Positions 42,155 to 51,797 are shown, counted from the first letter of the stretch. The stretch is DNA of 64,000 bases from Mahella sp. (GCF_020054945.1 NZ_JAIHAU010000001.1:1-64000); one strand, 5' to 3'. Program-made: numbers and translations. Notes: generated by a model from the sequence alone, not told the origin.

Positions 42155-43303
42155 TTACCACAGCCACATCTCTTTCAGGCGTCTATTCACTTTCTCTATG
42201 TCAAAGTCTTCATAGCCTTGGTAACGTCCCCAATTTACCATACTTTCATGCTCCGGATGCTGTTCATCAGCGATTATTTCTAAGAACTCTTCATAGCCCG
42301 ATGCGCTGCCCACATCTTCAGGAGGTGCGTTACCTTCCCCTTCTATACATGTCGCATAGTTGAGAAAATAATCATCCACAACTTTTTCAACATCTATATA
42401 ATGTTCCCAATAGTCACCGAAGTCGTAAATGTACCTTAGCCTTTTGTATCGGGGAATATACTCCGAGAGCGCTACTCCCTTCTCCAATCTTGCAGGCACT
42501 ATATTTTCAAATTCATATTCATCATCATCGCACGTCAATTTGACAACTGGTGTATACCCTTCCTTATGATAATCAGGGTGTTCGCTATATAAATCATCCT
42601 GAATCTTCTCATTAGCATAAATAAGAAATTCATGTAAATGGTAGTCTTTCCATCCAAAGGCAGTCTGAATTATTTCGTGGAGAAGATCAAACGTCGTATT
42701 AAGCGGTACTATCAATTTTCTCCAAACACTTCGATTTTCAAGCTCCAATGTCACTTTAATTACTACAGCCGTGCCGTTAAAAATCGGCTTGCCAAATAGT
42801 TTTTCCAAATCCTTATACATTTCCCTGTTCGGGTGCATATATCCGCCATTTTTACCTCTTACCAAATACCTGCTTGCCTTTATACTTGCAGCCGGTTGTG
42901 GAATGGAGTTTCCGTCCAGTAAATCAGCATAATGTTGTACGACATTGCAGGCATTGTTCAATCTGCCTAATATGCTGCGATTCTTTGTTTTTGCATATCT
43001 AATTTCACCAGCATGGCTCAAGTACTGCTCTATAACATCATTTGTGATATTTTCCCGTTGAAATGTCTTATATATAGCAGTTGGTACGATATCATCGAAT
43101 TTTTTGAAGTCTTTTGCTTTCAAGCCATAAAGTACTATAGTATAGTAGTTTTTGTCATTTAAAAGAACCACAGCCCTTCTATGGTCTATAGTTATTAAAT
43201 TAGCATGCCAAGAAAAGAGAGGTTCCTCATCTGCTTGAGGCTCATGCTCAATTTCCAACCGATCCAACAGCTTTCTCGTACATTGTATTAACATTTCATC
43301 CAC
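42155..43303 (-). CDS. Plasmid pRiA4b ORF-3 family protein with DUF6933-like N-terminus
   Basis: A 382-residue protein of unknown function. The C-terminal half matches the pRiA4b ORF-3 family: VTLELENRSVWRKLIVPLNTTFDLLHEIIQTAFGW, HLHEFLI, YIYDFGDYWEHYIDVEKV and PPEDVGSASGYEEFLEII. The N-terminal half (CTRKLLDRLEIE, WHANLITIDHRRAVVLLNDKNYYTIVLYGLK) looks like DUF6933. The pair is a common fusion in Firmicutes and no reaction is known. Start is a GTG, or ATG 43294. The 258 bases up to the next gene carry only AT-rich sequence and a weak extended -10 (TGCTAAAAT) near 43514. Confidence 0.85.
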   Translation of the reverse strand: MDEMLIQCTRKLLDRLEIEHEPQADEEPLFSWHANLITIDHRRAVVLLNDKNYYTIVLYGLKAKDFKKFDDIVPTAIYKTFQRENITNDVIEQYLSHAGEIRYAKTKNRSILGRLNNACNVVQHYADLLDGNSIPQPAASIKASRYLVRGKNGGYMHPNREMYKDLEKLFGKPIFNGTAVVIKVTLELENRSVWRKLIVPLNTTFDLLHEIIQTAFGWKDYHLHEFLIYANEKIQDDLYSEHPDYHKEGYTPVVKLTCDDDEYEFENIVPARLEKGVALSEYIPRYKRLRYIYDFGDYWEHYIDVEKVVDDYFLNYATCIEGEGNAPPEDVGSASGYEEFLEIIADEQHPEHESMVNWGRYQGYEDFDIEKVNRRLKEMWLW

Positions 43304-43562
43304 ATCCTATAATATAATATTGCTTTTCACTGAGACTGCTTCTTGCATATAGTACAACGTTAATAATAGTATAGCATATTTCACCATTAATAGCTATCGC
43401 ATCAATATTGCGATTCAGATGAGCGATTAGATTATCATAGCACCATGATTCCCGTATGACGCTCGTTTGGTGGTTGAAGATAGAAAAATATGTAGATAAG
43501 CGGCGCGATTTATGCTAAAATTATAGTATACAAAATTTCATTAAGAGGAGGCGTTACATAAA

Positions 43563-44933
43563 GTGAGCAATATAGACAGAAGTATGTTCAGACAATACGA
43601 TATACGCGGCGTATTCGGTGAGGACCTGACTGAGCAGGCGGCTGTACTGCTGGGCAAGGCCTTTGGCACGTTTGCCAGACGCCATGGCAAGGACACAGTA
43701 ATGGTAGGCAGAGACAACCGCTCCTCGTCATTGCCGCTGCGCGATGCCATTGTGGCAGGGTTACTATCGACCGGCTGCAGTATATTGGATATAGGGCTGG
43801 TAACCACACCGCTTTCCTATTACAGCAGGATACTATACGACATAGACCCTGCTATAATGATAACAGCCAGCCATAATCCGCCGCAGTTCAACGGCTTCAA
43901 GGTCTGCTACGGACCGGCCACGCTGTACGGCGATGATATACAGATGCTGTGCGATATGATAGAGAAGGATGATTTTATAGAGGGCAATGGCGGGACGATA
44001 TCTTATGCCTACCCTATGATAGATTATATAAATATGATATGCGACAAGGTGAAGCTGGGACAGCGTAAGCTCAAGGTAGCAGTAGACTGCGGTAACGGTA
44101 CGGCATCGCTGGTACACCCGCAGGCCCTGTACAGGCTGGGCTGTGACGTTATACCGATATACTGCGACTCGGATCCGCATTTCCCTAATCATTTCCCTGA
44201 TCCGGTCAAAGCCGAAAATCTTGAGGATTTACGTAAGGTGGTATTGGACATAAAGGCTGACCTCGGCATAGGTTTCGACGGCGACGGCGACAGAATAGGT
44301 TTGATAGATGATAAGGGCAATATCATATGGGGCGATACGCTGATGGTATTGTTCTGGCGCGAGATATTGCCAAAATATCCCGGTACTACGGCTATAGTAG
44401 AGGTCAAATGTTCCCAGGCATTAGCCGAGGAGATAGAGCGTCTCGGCGGCAAGCCGATGTTCTACAAAACTGGACATTCGCTCATAAAGGCTAAAATGCG
44501 CGAGATAGGTTCGGTATTCGCAGGAGAGATGTCCGGCCATATGTTTTTTGCCGATGAGTACTACGGTTTCGACGATGCGCTGTACGCTGCCGCGCGTCTG
44601 TTGAGGATATTGTCCAATACTGAAAAATCGCTATCGGAGCTGCTATCCGATGTGCCGCGCTATCCATCCACGCCCGAGCTTAGGATACACTGTGACGATG
44701 ACAAGAAATTAGGCATAGTGGAGCAGGCCAAAGCATTCTTCAAGGATAAGGGCTATCCCATCATAGATATCGATGGCGTGCGCGCTATCATAGACGGTGG
44801 ATGGGGGCTTATAAGGGCATCCAATACCGGTCCTGAGATAATAGTGCGCTGCGAAGCCAAGACCGATGAGCAGTTGGAAAATATAAAGCGGATGGTATCG
44901 CAGGCTATTGCACCGCTGACATTGACCGAGTAA
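43563..44933 (+). CDS. Phosphomannomutase/phosphoglucomutase
   Basis: A 456-residue alpha-D-phosphohexomutase interconverting hexose 1- and 6-phosphates, for cell-surface sugar nucleotides or glycogen. Four domains can be followed: MFRQYDIRGVFGEDL, the catalytic phosphoserine loop ITASHNPPQFNGFK, the metal-binding GFDGDGDRIGLID, the sugar-binding GEMSGHMFFAD and the phosphate-binding RASNTGPEIIVRCEA. The GTG start has GAGGAGGCG upstream. A strong terminator follows. Confidence 0.93.
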   Translation: MSNIDRSMFRQYDIRGVFGEDLTEQAAVLLGKAFGTFARRHGKDTVMVGRDNRSSSLPLRDAIVAGLLSTGCSILDIGLVTTPLSYYSRILYDIDPAIMITASHNPPQFNGFKVCYGPATLYGDDIQMLCDMIEKDDFIEGNGGTISYAYPMIDYINMICDKVKLGQRKLKVAVDCGNGTASLVHPQALYRLGCDVIPIYCDSDPHFPNHFPDPVKAENLEDLRKVVLDIKADLGIGFDGDGDRIGLIDDKGNIIWGDTLMVLFWREILPKYPGTTAIVEVKCSQALAEEIERLGGKPMFYKTGHSLIKAKMREIGSVFAGEMSGHMFFADEYYGFDDALYAAARLLRILSNTEKSLSELLSDVPRYPSTPELRIHCDDDKKLGIVEQAKAFFKDKGYPIIDIDGVRAIIDGGWGLIRASNTGPEIIVRCEAKTDEQLENIKRMVSQAIAPLTLTE

Positions 44934-44934
44934 A

Positions 44935-44988
44935 TAAAGAAAATCCCGACCGGTATGTATATTATCCGGTACGGGATTTTCTTTATTT
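44935..44988. terminator. Bidirectional terminator between the mutase and holin-like genes
   Basis: AAAGAAAATCCCG and CGGGATTTTCTTT arms with an inner CCGG pair and a ~10-base loop. The A/T outer arms provide a T-run on both strands, suiting two convergent genes. The last four codons of the minus-strand gene lie inside. Confidence 0.85.
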
Positions 44989-45249
44989 ATCAGTGTTTTT
45001 CTTATTTTTCATCTCTAGATATACGGTTTTGCCGCTCTCATACAAGCCGGCTGCGCTCAGACCCAGTGCCGATCCCACCACAAAAGCGGTGGCTGGATCC
45101 TGTGGCGCGATATACAGAAAGCCTATCGCCAACCCTATAACCCATGATACCAGCGGGCCGTATTTGGCCGGCATACCGAGGGCCTTGAATACCTCGGTTA
45201 TGCCCATTATAATCGGAACTATAGCTATATCGCCTATATATGCTTGCAA
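44983..45249 (-). CDS. Holin-like small membrane protein
   Basis: An 88-residue protein with at least two hydrophobic segments (DIAIVPIIMGITEVFKALG; YGPLVSWVIGLAIGFLYI), a third Gly/Ala-rich one (TAFVVGSALGLSAAGLYESG) and a charged C-terminal tail. This matches small phage-holin-like proteins in layout and sequence feel, yet no lysis or phage genes are near. It starts at TTG 45249 with GGGGGTG 8 bases upstream. It follows the Ca2+ ATPase by 43 bases, so may be co-transcribed. Function unproven. Confidence 0.6.
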   Translation of the reverse strand: MQAYIGDIAIVPIIMGITEVFKALGMPAKYGPLVSWVIGLAIGFLYIAPQDPATAFVVGSALGLSAAGLYESGKTVYLEMKNKKNTDK

Positions 45250-45292
45250 GTCGCCAACACCCCCTCACAAGCATTATATGCGCAATATGGCG

Positions 45293-47932
45293 TCACTTAT
45301 TACCGTTTGTTACGCGCCTTGCAAGCTTCCATATCTCCACCGCGGCTATGGGCACCAATGCCAGCGCTATTGCATAGATCCAATGCACGCCGTCTAACAT
45401 GGCCAACTCGAATATATTTCGCAAAAATGGCACGAATATGATAACAAGCTGCATTGCAGCCGATAAAAGTAGCGCCAGTATCATAAATCTGTTGTCTGAC
45501 CACTTCATGGTGAATATCGATTTATCTTGAGAACGCATATTCACCGAATGAGCCAACTGGGATAAGCCCAGCACCAAGAAAGCCATGGTACGGCCAGCTT
45601 CCTGGCTTACCGCCAGCCCTATCTGAAAAGCGGTCAGCGTAGTTATGCTGATGATCATGCCCTGCCACAATATGTTGATAAACATGGGCAGCGGTATGAT
45701 GCTCTCTTTGGGATCACGCGGCGGGCGGCGCATGATGTCCTTCTCACCGCGCTCCATCCCCAACCCTATGGCCGGCAGGCTGTCAGTGACCAGATTTATC
45801 CAAAGGATATGTACCGGCAGCAAAGGCTGCACCCAGTTAAGCATAGTGGCTATGAACAATACGAATATCTCACCTATGTTGCACGACAGTAGAAAGTGTA
45901 TGGCCTTGATGATATTGGAGTAAATGATGCGCCCTTCCTTAACCGCAGCTACGATGGTGGCAAAGTTGTCGTCGGTCAGCACCATATCGGCGGCGCCTTT
46001 GGCCACGTCGGTACCCACCTTGCCCATAGCTGCCCCTATATCGGCGCTCTTTAATGCAGGCGCATCGTTTACACCGTCGCCGGTCATGGCTACCACGTCG
46101 CCGCGACGCTGCCATGCTTTGACTATCTTAACCTTGTGTTCGGGCGATACCCTTGCATATACCGAATAATGTGGCACCCTTTCGACCATGGTATCATCGT
46201 CTATGTCGTCCAGCTCGGAGCCGGTTATGGCCTCATCTCCCTGCTGCAATATGCCTAAATCTTTGGCTATGGCTACAGCCGTCAATTTATGGTCACCGGT
46301 TATCATAACCGGTTTTATGCCGGCCGTGCGGCACAGTCCCACTGCATCCCTGGCCTCTGGCCGAGGCGGATCTATCATGCCTACCATGCCTAAAAATATC
46401 AAATCGGATTCCAAATCTTTTTGTTTATCGCTGTATACGATATTGTCTATCTCTTTATATGCCATAGCCAGTACGCGCAGCGCACGGCTGGCCATTTCTT
46501 CGTTTATCGCCGATATGCGTTCCATATCGTCATGGGTGAGCTCTCTCACCGCATGGCCATCGTGTATGTATGTGCAGCGTTTAAGCAACTCATCCAGTGC
46601 ACCCTTTGTGAATACGACATATTTGCCCTTATACTCATGCACGGTGGTCATGAGCTTTCTCTCGGAGTCAAAGGGTATCTCGTCTACGCGCGGCATCTTA
46701 TTTTCAATGTCGCTCTTATGCAGCGCCAGCTTTATGCCAAGGTCCAATAATGCCGTTTCAGTCGGATCTCCTATGGTTTTGCCGTCATCGATATCCTCTA
46801 CGGCATCGTTGCATAGTATGGTCACTTTGAGCAGCATATCCATCGGGCTGCCCTCTTCTACCTCTATACGCTCGGAGGTATCGTATATCTCGTCTGCGGC
46901 ATATATGCGCTGCACTGTCATGCGATTTTGCGTAAGGGTGCCGGTTTTATCCGAGCATATCACGGTAGCCGCGCCCAGTGTCTCCACTGCGGGCAGTCGT
47001 CTTATTATGGCATTGTGCTTGGCCATGCGTTGCACGCCTATGGCCAATACTATGGTGACGATAGCCGGCAGGCCCTCGGGTATGGCCGCCACTGCCAGGC
47101 TGACCGCTGTCATAAACATATCCAACCAGTCTCTACCATATAATATACCGGCCAAAAAGATCATTGCGCATATGGCTAATGCTGCTATAGCCAGCCATTT
47201 GCCCAATTGCTCCAGTCTCTTTTGCAGTGGCGTCTGGTTGTCCTCTTGTTGTCCTATCATCTCGGCTATCCTGCCCACCTCGGTATCCATGCCCGTAGCC
47301 ACCACTATACCCCTGCCGCGACCGTATGTGACAGCCGACGTCATATAGGCCATATTTATCCTGTCGCCTAGCGCTATATCGTCACCGCTTAAAGTATCGG
47401 CGGTCTTATCCACCGGCGCCGACTCACCGGTAAGCGACGACTCCTCTATCTTCAGGTTTGAAGCTTCTACGAGACGAAGGTCGGCCGGCACAAAGTCTCC
47501 AGCCTCCAGCACCACTACATCGCCAGGTACCAATTGAGCGGCCGGTATAATCCTGAGCTTGCCGTCACGTATAACCTTGGCATTGGGAGCAGCCATTTTT
47601 TTCAACGCCGCCAGCGCCTGCTCCGCTCTGGACTCCTGTATCACGCCCAATATGGCATTCAGCACCACCACTATGATGATTACAATGGCATCTACCCATT
47701 CGCTGAGTATCGCCGATACGATTGCGGCTATGAACAGCACTATTATCATAAAATCCTTAAACTGCTCGGCAAACATCTGCCATATGGTGCGCTTGTGTTC
47801 TTCAGCCAGTTCATTGGTCCCATACTGCTCGAGCCGCTTTTGCACCTCCTGCTCAGATAACCCATTTTGTATGGAGGTATTTAGCTGTTGAACTATCCGC
47901 TCAGCAGCGATGTTATGCCAGTCCATCGTCAC
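45293..47932 (-). CDS. Calcium-translocating P-type ATPase (PMCA/SERCA type)
   Basis: An 879-residue P2-type ATPase that exports Ca2+ (or a related cation) across the membrane. N-terminal cation-ATPase domain (YGTNELAEEHKR), membrane helices 1-2, the actuator TGES (SSLTGESAPVD), the AAIPEGLPAIVTI helix 4 with the ion-binding PEGL, phosphorylation site ICSDKTGTLTQNRM, nucleotide-binding KGALDELL, and hinge MTGDGVNDAPALKSADIG. About four further C-terminal helices follow. It overlaps the upstream kinase-like gene by 4 bases, so belongs to that operon. Confidence 0.94.
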   Translation of the reverse strand: MTMDWHNIAAERIVQQLNTSIQNGLSEQEVQKRLEQYGTNELAEEHKRTIWQMFAEQFKDFMIIVLFIAAIVSAILSEWVDAIVIIIVVVLNAILGVIQESRAEQALAALKKMAAPNAKVIRDGKLRIIPAAQLVPGDVVVLEAGDFVPADLRLVEASNLKIEESSLTGESAPVDKTADTLSGDDIALGDRINMAYMTSAVTYGRGRGIVVATGMDTEVGRIAEMIGQQEDNQTPLQKRLEQLGKWLAIAALAICAMIFLAGILYGRDWLDMFMTAVSLAVAAIPEGLPAIVTIVLAIGVQRMAKHNAIIRRLPAVETLGAATVICSDKTGTLTQNRMTVQRIYAADEIYDTSERIEVEEGSPMDMLLKVTILCNDAVEDIDDGKTIGDPTETALLDLGIKLALHKSDIENKMPRVDEIPFDSERKLMTTVHEYKGKYVVFTKGALDELLKRCTYIHDGHAVRELTHDDMERISAINEEMASRALRVLAMAYKEIDNIVYSDKQKDLESDLIFLGMVGMIDPPRPEARDAVGLCRTAGIKPVMITGDHKLTAVAIAKDLGILQQGDEAITGSELDDIDDDTMVERVPHYSVYARVSPEHKVKIVKAWQRRGDVVAMTGDGVNDAPALKSADIGAAMGKVGTDVAKGAADMVLTDDNFATIVAAVKEGRIIYSNIIKAIHFLLSCNIGEIFVLFIATMLNWVQPLLPVHILWINLVTDSLPAIGLGMERGEKDIMRRPPRDPKESIIPLPMFINILWQGMIISITTLTAFQIGLAVSQEAGRTMAFLVLGLSQLAHSVNMRSQDKSIFTMKWSDNRFMILALLLSAAMQLVIIFVPFLRNIFELAMLDGVHWIYAIALALVPIAAVEIWKLARRVTNGNK

Positions 47933-48624
47933 AAATCTATCCTTTCTAATATTTCTTCTCTCAGCCTCTGTTGCACTGTTTCTATGTCCATGCTGCCGTC
48001 CATTATTATAAAGCCGTATTCTTGAGCCAGATTATCGAACTGATCTTTGAGCATGGACTGATACTGTTTGAAGCTTTTGAACATATCGGGTGATATGCCG
48101 AGATCCATGCCCGATTCCCAATAATCCAGATGCCCGTACTGCATAAACGCTCTGTGAAGCAGTACGTCTGGCGATACTTGAAGATAAAATACGATGTCGG
48201 GTATAAGTGCAAAGCCGAACATCTCTTTAAGCCAAGCCCTTCTAGCACCGCGCACCATGTCCCTGGCCATCAGCGTGAATATATATCTGTCGGCCAGTAC
48301 GATAAACCCGGCCTCCAGCGCCGGTATTATGTTATTCTCCAGCCTGTCTCCAAAGTCGGTGGCATATAAAAGGCTGAGCGTGGTTCTGCCGAGCAGATTT
48401 CCTTTCTTGGCCTCATCTATGGTGCCGCCTACCAATGTCGAGCGTTTAAGGCCGGTGTCCAAGACAGCGTGGCCTCTGCTTTCCAGCCAATCCTTTAGCA
48501 TGTTTATCTGCGTAGAGCGCCCGGAGCCGTCCGCTCCTTCTATAACTATGAGGTAACCGGGCAATTTATCCATTTTTAGATAAGGTAGCCCGCTGCCATA
48601 AAAAAGTTTATCCTTCTGTATCAT
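47929..48624 (-). CDS. Thymidylate-kinase-like protein with altered Walker A (copy 2)
   Basis: A 231-residue P-loop protein of the thymidylate kinase fold. The P-loop reads EGADGSGRSTQ, with Arg where the nearly invariant Lys of GxxxxGK[ST] should be. The rest is kept: LSLLYATDFGDRLENNI, the LADRYIFTLMARD nucleotide-binding motif and the C-terminal helices. It is clearly paralogous to the next gene upstream (same motifs, same spacing) and overlaps it by 4 bases. The Lys-to-Arg change may abolish or alter ATP use; a regulatory or heterodimer partner role is possible. The true substrate is unknown. Confidence 0.82.
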   Translation of the reverse strand: MIQKDKLFYGSGLPYLKMDKLPGYLIVIEGADGSGRSTQINMLKDWLESRGHAVLDTGLKRSTLVGGTIDEAKKGNLLGRTTLSLLYATDFGDRLENNIIPALEAGFIVLADRYIFTLMARDMVRGARRAWLKEMFGFALIPDIVFYLQVSPDVLLHRAFMQYGHLDYWESGMDLGISPDMFKSFKQYQSMLKDQFDNLAQEYGFIIMDGSMDIETVQQRLREEILERIDL

Positions 48625-49355
48625 TTCTCGTACCCCTCTTCATGATTTGCCGATGAGCGGTTGTATATAACAGGTTTGTACCGCCTGAGCATAACCTCTA
48701 CCATCGCCCTCATCTGCTGCTGCTGTTCTTCTATAGGCAAAGTACCGTCTATAATGTGAAATCCTTCTTTATCAGCCATGGCATCGTACTGATCCTTTAT
48801 TATGCCTTGAAACAGCTTAAAGCTCTCGGCCGGATCATTGCTGAGGCCCAGATCCATACCGGCTTCATGATATTTCAAGGCGGTCCTGCCCCGCAGTATG
48901 CGCGATACCCCTACATCCACCGGCACCTGGAAATAAAATGCGGCCGTAGGTTTGACAGCAAAGCTGTATATATTCCTTACCCAGGCCGGGTCTACGCCGC
49001 GCGCTATATCTCGGGCATAAGCCGTGTATATGTACCGGTCAGCCAATACTATATAGCCTGCCTTGAGATGAGGCCATATCAGGCGCTCATATCTATCGGC
49101 AAAATCCGCCGCATGTATGAGGCTGAAGGTGGTAGGCGTCAGCATGTTCTTCTTTTTGGCCTTGCGCGTCGCATCTTTAACCAGATCCGACGAATTCCAT
49201 TCTGTAAAGAACACCGTATACCCATGTTCTTCCAGCCAGCGCTTGAGCAGATATACCTGCGTGCTCTTGCCCGAGCCATCTATGCCCTCGACTATTAAAA
49301 GCTTACCGGGATACGTTTTGTTAATCCCTAATTCCTTCACCTTTCTCATCGCCAT
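48621..49355 (-). CDS. Thymidylate-kinase-like protein (copy 1)
   Basis: A 244-residue nucleotide-monophosphate-kinase-fold protein. P-loop VEGIDGSGKSTQVYLLKRWL is intact, SLIHAADFADRYERLI and LADRYIYTAYARDIARG form the substrate side, and the C-terminal region is longer than that of typical thymidylate kinases (about 205-210 residues). It is paired with the altered copy downstream and preceded by a Ppx/GppA gene, which is not the usual tmk neighbourhood (holB, recR). It may therefore act on something other than dTMP. GGAGAG precedes the ATG by 7 bases. Confidence 0.85.
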   Translation of the reverse strand: MAMRKVKELGINKTYPGKLLIVEGIDGSGKSTQVYLLKRWLEEHGYTVFFTEWNSSDLVKDATRKAKKKNMLTPTTFSLIHAADFADRYERLIWPHLKAGYIVLADRYIYTAYARDIARGVDPAWVRNIYSFAVKPTAAFYFQVPVDVGVSRILRGRTALKYHEAGMDLGLSNDPAESFKLFQGIIKDQYDAMADKEGFHIIDGTLPIEEQQQQMRAMVEVMLRRYKPVIYNRSSANHEEGYEK

Positions 49356-49369
49356 AACGTATCTCTCCT

Positions 49370-50878
49370 TTATAGTTTTGTAATATGTATGTTCTTACCA
49401 TATACCTTCTTAAAATAGCCTGTATGATTGCTGGCATCGGCTAATTCCAATGCCCCATCACCGTTCGCTATCGCCTCCAATTTCACATAGTCATCGCTTA
49501 TAGTGCATACCACATCCTTTACCACGCCGGCTTCGCTACGATCCATGCTCTCGGCCAGGCGCAGTATGGCGCTCATGCGCTGCATTTTGTCTATATCATC
49601 TTTATATAGTATATCAACATAATGTCTGGCATAACTTTTTACCATATCCTTATGATGGGAAGCCGCAATAAGGGCGCACAGCACCAATTCGCGATGACTA
49701 AAGCCGTAGATCTGCGAATTGAGTATTATATACAACGTATGCTGGGCATGATTATAATAATTGATTGCTGTACCCACATCGTGCAACAGGGCTGCTGCAT
49801 ATAATATCCTTTTGAAATCGCTGCCGCAGCCATGCAGCGCAGCCAATTCATCGAAAAGCTTTATGCTCAGCCCCATCACATGATGCGCATGGTGAGCATT
49901 GACGTTGTATACCTTCAATATATTGTCTATACTGGTATCCAGCACATCGCGATCGCCTCCGCACCAGTCTAGCACCTCTTTATAAAAGGCGCCTTCTCTT
50001 ACGCCGTTTCCGCTTATCACAACGTTATCGATATTGGAAAATTCCAATACATTGACCAGAGCAGCCATCCCTCCGAGAAATATGTCGGCTCTGTCATCGG
50101 ATAAACCCCGCATTTTCTTGCGCTGAGAAATCGTGGTGTTGCGCAGATCATCCCATAGCGATTTTACATCGGCAGCAGGCATCGCGTAACCATGAAGCAG
50201 CGACAGTTTGTAGTTCGATTTTGCTTGATGTATCTTGGCCACGTTGCGTATAGTGCCACCCACGCCAATTAAAGCGGCTCCCGGAAAGGCAGTCCATGCA
50301 TGTTCCCTCAATTTGCTTTGAACAAACTCATTCAATCTGTCCACATCATCGGGTTTCGGTTTGTTTCTGCCCAGAAATGAATCGGTAAGCGTGATAGCTC
50401 CAAATGGCAGGCTAGTGGCATGAACAAGACGCCTGTGTTCAAACCGCACAAGCTCAGTGCTGCCACCGCCTATATCGACTATCAATCCGTCCTCGATACT
50501 AGTGGAATTTATAACGCCGATATAATCGTATTCGGCCTCCTGCATACCGCTTATAACCGAGAATAATACACCGGTCTGCTGCTGTACCATCTCTATAAAA
50601 CGCTGTTTGTTCCGAGCCTTACGAACGGCCGCTGTAGCCAGACCAATTATACGGGTTACACCGTTTACATCGCACAGTTTCTTGAAAAGGCGTATAGTAT
50701 TCACAGCGTGCTCTACAGCCTGACCTTCCAGCAAACCGCTGACCTCGACCGAGGCATCCAGCCTGACTGTCTCTTTCTGCTCATCTAATAACATATAGGC
50801 TCCGTCCTCGGCTATCTTCATTATAACCAGGCGCACGGTATTGGATCCCAAATCTATAATGCCCACCTTTTGCTCCAT
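49370..50878 (-). CDS. Ppx/GppA phosphatase with C-terminal HD domain
   Basis: About 502 residues. The N-terminal actin-like phosphatase domain has VGIIDLGSNTVRLVIMKI, LATAAVRKARN, GLIVDIGGGSTELVRF and GVGGTIRNVAKI. The C-terminal third is an HD domain (HAHHVMGLSIKLFDEL, AAALLHDVGTAINYYNH). This is the exopolyphosphatase/pppGpp phosphatase family, so polyphosphate or pppGpp is the likely substrate. I start at ATG 50878 (EQKVGII); the track's 50908 would overlap the preceding gene. Five bases separate it from the methyltransferase. Confidence 0.9.
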   Translation of the reverse strand: MEQKVGIIDLGSNTVRLVIMKIAEDGAYMLLDEQKETVRLDASVEVSGLLEGQAVEHAVNTIRLFKKLCDVNGVTRIIGLATAAVRKARNKQRFIEMVQQQTGVLFSVISGMQEAEYDYIGVINSTSIEDGLIVDIGGGSTELVRFEHRRLVHATSLPFGAITLTDSFLGRNKPKPDDVDRLNEFVQSKLREHAWTAFPGAALIGVGGTIRNVAKIHQAKSNYKLSLLHGYAMPAADVKSLWDDLRNTTISQRKKMRGLSDDRADIFLGGMAALVNVLEFSNIDNVVISGNGVREGAFYKEVLDWCGGDRDVLDTSIDNILKVYNVNAHHAHHVMGLSIKLFDELAALHGCGSDFKRILYAAALLHDVGTAINYYNHAQHTLYIILNSQIYGFSHRELVLCALIAASHHKDMVKSYARHYVDILYKDDIDKMQRMSAILRLAESMDRSEAGVVKDVVCTISDDYVKLEAIANGDGALELADASNHTGYFKKVYGKNIHITKL

Positions 50879-50883
50879 AACTT

Positions 50884-51636
50884 TTATCTCGCTTTCGTTT
50901 TCCAGCATATTATAAATGAGCGATCGAGCTGTTCGGGATCGGCTACGTCCTCAAACATATCGTTTTTAACGCTGACATCGGCAAAACCGATCTCATATAA
51001 CGACGCAACCACCTTATTTATGGGAAAGGTTACCTCGGTGACTGTCTCTTCATACCCATCGAAAAGCCCCTCGCCGCGCTGCACAAAAGCCGTAAATGTA
51101 ACGGCTGCCGATGCTTTATCGCGGAAAGCTATGCTTTTGCTTATAACATAGTTGCCATTTGCATCTTTGCGCACGTGTATATTATCCCAATTCTCGCTCA
51201 AATCTTTCACTGTGTTCATATCGAATAAGAACAAGCCGTTATCATCCAAATGGGCCAGGGCGCATCGAAAGGTATCCTCCCAATCGTCGTACGCTAAAAG
51301 ATGATTTATAGCGTCGAACGTGCATGTTATAATATCATAGTGCCGGTTCATGCAAAAATGGCTCATATCACCGCACATGTAAGAAACCTCTATATTGGCC
51401 TGCATGGCGTTGTATTCGGCTTTTTCCAGCATTGCCTCCGATATGTCAAGTCCATGAGTCTCCACTCCATGCTGTGCGGCTTTTATAGTCAAAATGCCGG
51501 TACCGCAGGCTAAATCCAGTAGGCTGCGCGGCTTAAAGCCTATTGAGTCGAGATATTTATTCAGTCTGTCCCATACGCCTGCTGCATATTGACTCCATCC
51601 AAGTTCGTCATAAAATCTCGCAAATTGTTCATACAT
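50884..51636 (-). CDS. Class I SAM-dependent methyltransferase
   Basis: A 250-residue Rossmann methyltransferase. Motif I is LLDLACGTGILTIKAAQHG, then HGLDISEAMLEKAEYNA and the motif II/III regions DIITCTFDAINHLL and NDNGLFLFDMNT-like. The acceptor is not recognisable. First gene of a tightly packed minus-strand operon (methyltransferase, Ppx/GppA, two kinase-like proteins, Ca2+ ATPase). Confidence 0.85.
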   Translation of the reverse strand: MYEQFARFYDELGWSQYAAGVWDRLNKYLDSIGFKPRSLLDLACGTGILTIKAAQHGVETHGLDISEAMLEKAEYNAMQANIEVSYMCGDMSHFCMNRHYDIITCTFDAINHLLAYDDWEDTFRCALAHLDDNGLFLFDMNTVKDLSENWDNIHVRKDANGNYVISKSIAFRDKASAAVTFTAFVQRGEGLFDGYEETVTEVTFPINKVVASLYEIGFADVSVKNDMFEDVADPEQLDRSFIICWKTKAR

Positions 51637-51797
51637 AGATGATTTCTCCTACTATATTTTACTAGATTATTATATATCATAATCTCAATCATGGCAAATT
51701 ATTAATTAAACTATAGTGTCGAAAATGCCGAATAAAAAGAAGGATTTATAAATTTCATGTCGAATAAATATATATATAGCAAATGGAGGAAGATTTT

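Noticed and set aside
44983-45249. Holin-like gene and the nearby tyrosine recombinase (18220) as signs of a prophage
   Set aside because: They are 26 kb apart, and no capsid, tail, lysin, repressor or attachment repeats are present.
46188-47348. 386-residue plus-strand ORF opposite the Ca2+ ATPase
   Set aside because: It is a mirror frame of a clear P-type ATPase; the translation is Ser/Pro/Met-rich low-information sequence with no motif, and no ribosome-binding site supports it.
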